Shown piece after piece: positions 59,130-64,000 of a DNA stretch of 64,000 nt. Numbering within the stretch: the first letter of the stretch is position 1; each line of letters begins with the position of its first letter. The stretch is taken from NCBI RefSeq assembly GCF_009793335.1, contig NZ_WING01000001.1, forward strand, positions 7,130,001 to 7,194,000, given 5' to 3'. The notes beneath the pieces were generated by a model. That model was not told the DNA's origin and made no database searches. It saw nothing but the letters and a program-made list of their open reading frames with translations. This stretch comes from Actinomadura sp. J1-007. Lineage in GTDB: Bacteria; Actinomycetota; Actinomycetes; Streptosporangiales; Streptosporangiaceae. Both the position numbers and the translations under genes were made by a program.

Positions 59130-60091
59130 ACGGCCTGGCGAGGATCACCGGCGCGGTCGCCACGGCGGTTGCCACAGCGGTTGCCACAGCGGTTGCCATG
59201 GCGGTTGCCACGGCGGTCGGCTTCGGCGTCGCGGTCGCCGGCGCGCCGCCCGCCGCGGCCGCGTCGGGCGGCGGGCCGGTCGAGTACACGACTTCGGTGC
59301 ACGGGGACGATGCCGACGTGTACGCGCCGGGAGGCCGCGCGCGACTGCCCGTCGTCCTGCTGCTTCAAGGCGCGAACGTCGGCCGAGCCCATTACGCCCC
59401 GTTCGCCCGCGCCGTCGCCGCTCTCGGCTTCGCGGTCGTGGTGCCCGACCACCGTCGCTCGGTGCTCGGACAGACGGGACTGTACGCCGAGGAGGCGCAG
59501 GCGATGTGGACCGTCGACTGGATGCGGGCCGAGGACGGCCGGGCCGGGTCTCCGCTGCGCGCCCGCATCGACAAGGGCTCTCTCGTCCTTGCCGGGCACT
59601 CGTTCGGGGGCGCGGCCGGGTTGACTTTGACGACGGGCACGTGTGCACCGCCGTTCTGCGCCGAACCGGCCACCATGCCGGCCGAATTGAAGGGAGCCGC
59701 GTTCTACGGCACCAACAACGCCCCCCGCGGCGGCGGCGCGAACCCACCGGTTCCGAACGCCGTTCCCGTCGCGCTCGTCCAGGGCACGGTGGACGGGCTC
59801 GCCGCGCCATCGGCCGCCGCGAGCACCTATGCCGCGATCCGGACCCCGCCGAAGATGCTGGTGTCAGTGAAGGGCGCCAACCACTACGGCGTCACCGACG
59901 CCCAGAACCCCGCCGGCGCACAGCCCGACCCGTCCCCTCAGGCGACCGGCCAGGACACCGCGATCCGGGCCTCGGCGAGGTGGACCGGCATGTTCCTGCG
60001 CACGGCGCTCGGCGACCGCTGGGCCGCCGCCTGGCTCTACGGGGTCGGCGACACCGTCGACGGGAACGTCACCGTCACCTACGTTCGCTGA
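59126..60091 (+). CDS. Secreted alpha/beta hydrolase (chlorophyllase/cutinase-like)
   Basis: A 321-residue exported hydrolase, last gene of the surface operon, coupled to the LPHTG gene by GTGA. The signal peptide contains an unusual AVATAVATAVAT repeat. The body has LPVVLLLQGANVGRAHYAPF and AVAALGFAVVVPDHRRSV (as in chlorophyllase-type lipases), nucleophile elbow LAGHSFGGAAGL, ALVQGTVDG (acid) and the catalytic His in VKGANHYGVTD. Cys in TCAPPFCAEP may form a disulfide. An ester bond in an extracellular lipophilic substrate is the likely target. Confidence 0.78.
   Translation: MNGLARITGAVATAVATAVATAVAMAVATAVGFGVAVAGAPPAAAASGGGPVEYTTSVHGDDADVYAPGGRARLPVVLLLQGANVGRAHYAPFARAVAALGFAVVVPDHRRSVLGQTGLYAEEAQAMWTVDWMRAEDGRAGSPLRARIDKGSLVLAGHSFGGAAGLTLTTGTCAPPFCAEPATMPAELKGAAFYGTNNAPRGGGANPPVPNAVPVALVQGTVDGLAAPSAAASTYAAIRTPPKMLVSVKGANHYGVTDAQNPAGAQPDPSPQATGQDTAIRASARWTGMFLRTALGDRWAAAWLYGVGDTVDGNVTVTYVR
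59153..59212 (+). repeat. Five tandem 12-bp repeats in a signal-peptide coding region
   Basis: Units of GCGGTTGCCACA with small variations at 59153, 59165, 59177, 59189 and 59201. They encode the AVAT repeats of the hydrophobic core of the secreted hydrolase and keep the frame, so copy number could vary by slippage without frameshift. Confidence 0.8.
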
Positions 60092-60100
60092 ACGTCGCCC

Positions 60101-60138
60101 CCGGCCGCCCCGTGGCACCGATGCCACGGCGCGGCCGG
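60101..60138. terminator. Bidirectional terminator hairpin
   Basis: CCGGCCGC, one mismatch, CCGTGGCA, loop CCGA, then TGCCACGG and GCGGCCGG: a 16-pair stem between the convergent hydrolase and membrane protein genes. Confidence 0.7.
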
Positions 60139-60151
60139 ACGCGTCGCGCGC

Positions 60152-60856
60152 TCAGGGCAGGCGTGCGCCCGGCTTGAGCAGGCCGAGCAGAGAGATCACG
60201 AGCAGGGACGCCCAGATGGCGAAGACGTACGGCAGGCAGCCCCTCACCGCACGGCGCAGGTCGGCTTCGGCAGCCGGTGTCGAACCATGGCTCTGCAACC
60301 GGGCGAAGGCCGGACCGAACGGACGCAGTTCGAGCCGGATCGCCAGCCCGCAGCCGATGATGAAGGCGTACAGAGCGAGCTTCCCGCCCAGCCATCGCGG
60401 ATCGGTCGTGACGCCGAACGGCTCGTCCGCCGTCAGCGTGTAGGCGGCGGCACCGCCGCTTCCGGCGATCAGCGCGCCGCGCACCGCCCAGTCGAGCCGG
60501 CGGGCGAGCCCGGACCGGCCGCGGTGGGCGGCGATGGCCAGGAACAGCCAGCCCAGAGCCGCGATCCAGACCACCGCGGCCGACCAGGGCCCGAACGGCG
60601 CCATGCCGAACACCCTGGCGCCGTGGGGCTCCAGGGACATCAACGTGAATCCGCTCGGCAGGAACAGCACCAGGCAGACCTTCGGACACTGGTCCAGACC
60701 GTTCATGATCTTCACGGCGACGGACCGCGCCTCCGGCGAGAGGTCCGGCCGGACGGTGAACCGGCTGGCGTAGAACACTCCGAGGTCCCCGCCCAGCCAG
60801 ATCGCGAACAGCACCAGATGAAGCAGAATCCACCAACTGTGCGTGTGGGCTCCCAA
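60152..60856 (-). CDS. Four/five-helix membrane protein (paralogue of 50653)
   Basis: A 234-residue membrane protein sharing LGGDLGVFYASR, KVCLVLFLPSGFTLMSLEPH, DEPFGVTTDPRWLGGKLALY and LRPFGPAFARL with the gene at 50653. A TTG start at 60856 (GAGGAAGAGG upstream) gives the same length and N-terminus (HTHSWWILLHLVLF) as the paralogue; longer starts would add a non-hydrophobic leader. Function unknown. The conserved helix-1 His and its place in a putative tetrapyrrole regulon suggest a heme- or porphyrin-related role, speculative. Confidence 0.65.
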   Translation of the reverse strand: MGAHTHSWWILLHLVLFAIWLGGDLGVFYASRFTVRPDLSPEARSVAVKIMNGLDQCPKVCLVLFLPSGFTLMSLEPHGARVFGMAPFGPWSAAVVWIAALGWLFLAIAAHRGRSGLARRLDWAVRGALIAGSGGAAAYTLTADEPFGVTTDPRWLGGKLALYAFIIGCGLAIRLELRPFGPAFARLQSHGSTPAAEADLRRAVRGCLPYVFAIWASLLVISLLGLLKPGARLP

Positions 60857-61033
60857 AACGCCTCTTCCTCGTGAGCGGCCAGCCCCGGTGATCCGAATAT
60901 CGGGAGTGGGACCTGCCATCTGAATGTCGGGCCCTTCGGAGCCTGGGCCGTGCAACCCCGCCTGCTCAGCGGATCGGTCTTGATGAGCCGCTGACGCTCC
61001 CTGCCGTGGCCACGACCACGAGGTTCCGGCGTT

Positions 61034-62011
61034 TCACGCCCTGCCGTGGGCGGCGCACCAATCGTTCCACGTGGTCTTTCCGTTGCCGAGTTGCTTGTGC
61101 CAGAACGAGGTCCAGGAGGTCTCGTTGGGGCCGGGGACGCTCGGCGAGGTCTTGTACAGCGGATAATCCCTGGCCACGATGTCCTTCAGCCACGGCTCGA
61201 GGTCGGACCAGGAATCCATCGTCCAACTCCGCGCGTGATAGACGAGGTTGGCGCGCGTGTTCTTCTCGGGCACGCACATGAACGGGACGAACGGTCCCGA
61301 GCGTGTCCAGCTGTTGACCACCTGGAGCGCCCCCTTCGGCACGCCCCGTCCGCGCCGGCCGGCCTCATGCCGGTCGATGAAGAAGTCGAACATCTCCCAA
61401 GAGGCGTAGACGCCTTTCTCCAACCCGAACTCGTCGCCGGTCTTGGCCGCCAGATCTGTGCGGGGCGGGATGTCGGAGGTCGAGATCAGGGCGTCGTGCA
61501 CGCGCTGGTACTGCCCTAGCGTGAGGTCGCGGGTGACGGTGAACGGGCCGTTGTTGACGGCGTCGTTGTTGACGGGGACCACCGGATAGGTCTTGCCGTC
61601 GAGCGGGTTGCGCCACTCGCGCAGGATCCTGGTGGGGTCGTTCGGGTCGGTGTAGAACACGATCTCGCGTGTGAGGTTGTAGAGCTTGTCGGTGCCCGGC
61701 TCCCGGTAGAGCCGGCGGATGTTGTAGCCCTCGAAGCCGAAGAGCTTGGTGCCATGCCGCAGCCCGGGGGCGAGCGTGTCGCCGGGTGCGTTGACGTAGG
61801 CGGACCCGGAGATGCGGAACACCATGTCCTTGCCGTCGGGGCGGCCCAGGGTCTGGAGCTGGAGGCGGGAATCGAGGTCCTTGACCCGTGCGTACAGGGG
61901 GCCGGGGTCGGTCGGCTCGGCGGAGGGCCGGGCGGAAGCGGCGCCGGGAGCTGCCGCGATCGCGACGGTGACGGCTGTGGCGGCGAGGGCGGCAGGGACG
62001 CGTCGGTGCAT
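61034..62011 (-). CDS. Exported DUF1838-family protein
   Basis: A 325-residue protein with a signal peptide (AALAATAVTVAIAAAPGAAS) and the DUF1838 pattern: DGKDMVFRISGSAYVNAPGD, LFGFEGYNIRRLYREPG, REWRNPLDGKTYPVVPVNND and NLVYHARSWTMDSWSDLEPW. DUF1838 proteins occur in bacterial catabolic clusters for steroids and other polycyclic compounds; biochemistry unknown to me. ATG 62011 has AAGGGAG. An 11+11 bp inverted repeat lies 60 bases upstream. Confidence 0.8.
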   Translation of the reverse strand: MHRRVPAALAATAVTVAIAAAPGAASARPSAEPTDPGPLYARVKDLDSRLQLQTLGRPDGKDMVFRISGSAYVNAPGDTLAPGLRHGTKLFGFEGYNIRRLYREPGTDKLYNLTREIVFYTDPNDPTRILREWRNPLDGKTYPVVPVNNDAVNNGPFTVTRDLTLGQYQRVHDALISTSDIPPRTDLAAKTGDEFGLEKGVYASWEMFDFFIDRHEAGRRGRGVPKGALQVVNSWTRSGPFVPFMCVPEKNTRANLVYHARSWTMDSWSDLEPWLKDIVARDYPLYKTSPSVPGPNETSWTSFWHKQLGNGKTTWNDWCAAHGRA

Positions 62012-62070
62012 GGAGGCTCCCTTGCGTGGGCGTGTCCGTATGCGGGGGGTGGGCACGCTCATGCAAGCAA

Positions 62071-62113
62071 GCTGTTCCTATTATGTCAATGATGGTTCAT
62101 ATATAGGAACAGC
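62071..62113. promoter_or_regulatory. Long inverted repeat upstream of the DUF1838 gene
   Basis: GCTGTTCCTAT (62071-62081) and its exact inverse AT-AGGAACAGC (62103-62113) are separated by 21 AT-rich bases. The GTTCC/GGAAC cores match the site at 62234. Probable operator pair for the second IclR protein, overlapping the DUF1838 promoter. Confidence 0.5.
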
Positions 62114-62233
62114 GAGCCCGGACGGTTCGCGCGGGCGCTCGCACAGCCGCCGACGGAGACCAGGAAGAGGGGGCGACACCTCAGGCCCGGTGTCCCGTGG
62201 AGTGCCCACGATCAGGACACGTACGCGAGGGGT

Positions 62234-62258
62234 GTTCCAATTAGCGGAAAGCTGTTAC
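62234..62258. promoter_or_regulatory. IclR-type operator upstream of the NIPSNAP-like/IclR2 unit
   Basis: GTTCC-AATTAGC-GGAAA-GCT-GTTAC: half-sites with the same 7- and 3-base spacings as the GTTTC/GAAAC sites elsewhere, with a C-for-T variation. About 80 bases before the small gene at 62338. The variant core may mark IclR2 targets. Confidence 0.45.
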
Positions 62259-62337
62259 AAAGGTAGCCGTAGCGGCGTTGCCGTCTCCGAGACGTCGTTA
62301 CGTCCTTCGAAACAAGCTGAGAGATCGGGAGGATCAG

Positions 62338-62682
62338 ATGATCTACCTCGTGTACCGGATGGGGCTGACCGAGCGGGCCCGTCGGAACATGAAAGAGTTC
62401 TGGGCCTGGCTGGAGGAGCGGGAGAGCTGGTTCTACCGCGATCTGCCGATGGTGCGGGAGGTGCGCTGGTACTACAGCGTGATCGGCGAGGTCTACACGC
62501 TGGAGAACTGGGCCGCCTTCGAGGACGAGGCGGCGTGGGGCGCCTACCGCGCCGCCCTGTCGGGGCTCAAGGCCGACGATGGGTGGGAGGAGCAGCGGGT
62601 GTCCCAAGATGAGTGGTGGAATTTCGTCGATACCCGCATCGTGACCGATCCGCCGGTCAGCGTCGGCCTGCGCCGCACCTGA
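62338..62682 (+). CDS. Small dimeric alpha/beta-barrel-like protein (NIPSNAP-like)
   Basis: A 114-residue protein: MIYLVYRMGLTERARRNMKE, FWAWLEERESWFYRDLP, EVRWYYSVIGEVYTLENWAA, FEDEAAWGAYRAAL. Strand-helix order and length suggest a NIPSNAP/EthD-type dimeric alpha/beta barrel. ATG 62338 has GGGAGGAT. It is 33 bases upstream of the second IclR gene, on the same strand and under the same operator. Role unknown; small barrels of this type often accompany oxidative catabolic enzymes. Confidence 0.6.
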   Translation: MIYLVYRMGLTERARRNMKEFWAWLEERESWFYRDLPMVREVRWYYSVIGEVYTLENWAAFEDEAAWGAYRAALSGLKADDGWEEQRVSQDEWWNFVDTRIVTDPPVSVGLRRT

Positions 62683-62715
62683 TCGGAGCAGGACCGACCC
62701 TGGAGGAGGACCGAG

Positions 62716-63519
62716 ATGCCGCAGGCGACACAGCGCGCGTCGACCGGGCAGACCGCGGCCACCGTGGAGCGAGCCGCGGACGTGCTCGTGCTGTTCACCG
62801 AGACCGACCAGTCCACCCTCGGCGTCACCGAGATCGCCGACGAGCTGGGCCTGTCCAAGCCGGCGGTGCACCGGATCCTCGCCTCACTGCGCAGCCGCGG
62901 CCTGATCGAGCTGGACCAGCAGAGCCGCCGCTACTCGCTGGGGCTCACCTCCATGCGGCTCGGCCTGGCCTACCTGGACCGGATCGACGTCCGCAAGCTG
63001 GCGGGCCCGGAACTGGCCGCGCTGTCACGGCGCACCCAGGAGACGGCCACCCTGTCGATCCGTACCGGCGACCACCGGGCCTACGTGGACCAGGTCACCC
63101 CGCCGCGGGAGGTGATCATGTCGGTGTCGCTCGGAGTGCCTTACCCCCTGCACGCCGGCGGGTCCTCCAAGGCCTTCCTGGCCTTCCTCCCCCAGGAGGA
63201 GGTCGATGCCTACCTCACTCGTGAGCTGCGGCGGCTGACCGAGCGCACGGTCACCGACGCCGACGCGCTGCGCGCGGAACTCCGCGAGATCCGGGCCCGC
63301 GGCTACGCCAAGTCCTTCGCCGAACGCCAGCAAGGCGCCGCTTCCGTCGCAGCGCCGGTCTTCGACCACCACGGTCTGCCGTCCGCCGTCATCAGCGTCT
63401 GTGGTCCCCTCGAACGTTTCCGGCAAGAGGCCGACGGGTGCGCCACCACGCTGCTGGAGAGCGCCGACCGGCTCTCGGCTCGGCTGGGCCATCTGTCCCC
63501 GGCCCAGAAAGGGAGATGA
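62716..63519 (+). CDS. IclR-family transcriptional regulator 2
   Basis: A 267-residue IclR regulator, a close paralogue of the one at 49828: TVERAADVLVLFTETDQ, LGVTEIADELGLSKPAVHRI, LASLRSRGLIELDQQSRRYS in the winged helix, then YVDQVTPPREVIMSVSLGVP, YPLHAGGSSKAFLAFLPQEE and FAERQQGAASVAAPVFDHHG. ATG 62716 with GGAGGACCGAG. Co-directional with the NIPSNAP-like gene. The recognition helices of the two IclR proteins are nearly the same, so shared or overlapping targets are expected. A strong hairpin terminator follows. Confidence 0.92.
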   Translation: MPQATQRASTGQTAATVERAADVLVLFTETDQSTLGVTEIADELGLSKPAVHRILASLRSRGLIELDQQSRRYSLGLTSMRLGLAYLDRIDVRKLAGPELAALSRRTQETATLSIRTGDHRAYVDQVTPPREVIMSVSLGVPYPLHAGGSSKAFLAFLPQEEVDAYLTRELRRLTERTVTDADALRAELREIRARGYAKSFAERQQGAASVAAPVFDHHGLPSAVISVCGPLERFRQEADGCATTLLESADRLSARLGHLSPAQKGR

Positions 63520-63549
63520 CGGCCGGAGCGGTGGACTCCTCCTGACGCG

Positions 63550-63580
63550 CCACGGCGAGATCGCACCGATCTCGCCGTGG
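63550..63580 (+). terminator. Perfect hairpin terminator after IclR2
   Basis: CCACGGCGAGATCG, loop CAC, CGATCTCGCCGTGG: a 14-pair perfect stem 30 bases after the IclR2 stop. Confidence 0.8.
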
Positions 63581-63699
63581 CCGCGCGGGTGTCCACACCC
63601 GCGCCACCATCACCGCCGAGCGCACCGGCGCCCGACGTCAGCTCCCTGATCCCGACCTGGGCTGACGATCGAGGGTACGAGCGGCTCGCCAGAGGCGAA

Positions 63700-64000
63700 C
63701 GAGTTTCCGCGCGCTACTGCCCGGCGTGTACGTGCCGACTCTGGCCGTCTTCGCAACGGGCACGGACAAGTCCCTCATCGTCGCGGTCACGGTCCTCGCC
63801 ACCGCGAACCTGTCACCGGCCACCGCGAACCTGCCGCCGACCGCCGCGCCGAACTATCGCGTTCTGCTCGCCGCCCCGCGCGGCCTGGCCGCGCTCTGCA
63901 CGCGACGGTGTTCGCCGCCGCCGGTCGGCCCCGTGCCCGCGGACCGGGGCGAGGGGGCGCTGACGCTGAGCCCCGGCGGCTTCCCCCTGGCGGCGGTGCT
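63700..64000 (+). pseudogene. Eroded MFS (DHA1-type) transporter remnant at the right edge
   Basis: One frame reads YVPTLAVFATGTDKSLIVAV, TVLATANLS, then APNYRVLLAAPRGLAAL and later GALTLSPGGFPLAAV. These resemble the first helices and the 'NY.VLLAARVLAALG..L.PADRRG.ALTL..GG..LAAVLG' segment of DHA1 drug-efflux transporters, with gaps, frame changes and missing pieces. No intact start was found. Continues beyond the window. Confidence 0.4.

Overview
The window is high-GC DNA from an actinomycete. The supporting evidence is GTG/TTG starts, many 1-4 bp gene overlaps, a class E sortase, DUF574 methyltransferases, an XRE/DUF397 pair, a TIGR03086 protein and neocarzinostatin-fold secreted proteins. 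A Streptosporangiales-type host such as Actinomadura would fit, but that is inference. No rRNA, tRNA, CRISPR array or replication origin was seen.

Layout. (1) 0-16.6 kb is an accessory mosaic of eroded genes. It holds an EACC1/caspase conflict module next to a transposase fragment, a TetX-like FAD monooxygenase, and a LysR gene divergent from an oxidoreductase/hydrolase/SDR operon. Broken PCMT-type methyltransferases follow, one split by a 1.9 kb segment with inverted-repeat ends. Then come a NarL-type two-component system with a DUF998 protein, IS5 and Tn3 remnants, and a coupled pentapeptide / Cys-rich protein / tyrosine recombinase operon. (2) 16.6-23.2 kb has a secreted TAP-like peptidase and an MMPL exporter divergent from an OmpR-type two-component system. 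(3) 23.4-29 kb has DUF574 methyltransferases, an inactivated XRE/DUF397 pair, zinc-ribbon proteins and a LuxR regulator. (4) 29-51 kb is the most unusual part: an MFS transporter, a Rieske oxygenase, and a minus-strand operon (41.4 to 34.8 kb). That operon encodes a tandem nitrilase, two proteins resembling red chlorophyll catabolite reductase (RCCR), an esterase, an SDR resembling plant chlorophyll b reductase NOL/NYC1, a membrane protein and a maleate isomerase/arylmalonate decarboxylase-like enzyme. A second minus-strand operon (49.7 to 43.0 kb) encodes a flavin reductase-HMGL fusion, an acyl-CoA dehydrogenase-like enzyme, two aldehyde dehydrogenases and an FAD monooxygenase, next to an IclR regulator. 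(5) 51-60 kb is a cell-surface module: sortase E, a WxL-like secreted protein, a DUF916 protein, three neocarzinostatin-fold proteins (one with LPHTG), a transporter-like protein fused to a degenerate ABC ATPase, and a secreted esterase. (6) 60-64 kb has a DUF1838 protein, a NIPSNAP-like small protein, a second IclR regulator and an eroded MFS gene.

Working hypothesis: regions 4-6 form one IclR-controlled regulon for capture and breakdown of a tetrapyrrole such as chlorophyll or pheophorbide. The enzymes parallel the plant PAO/phyllobilin route. A shared palindrome, GAAAC-N3-GTTTC (often with GTTTC-N7-GAAAC), lies upstream of most of these transcription units. The substrate is inferred, not shown.

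Caution: at least a dozen genes are broken by one missing base, usually in a short homopolymer, and adding it back restores a family-length protein. Many 'pseudogenes' here may be assembly errors. They are typed as pseudogenes because that is what the given sequence encodes.
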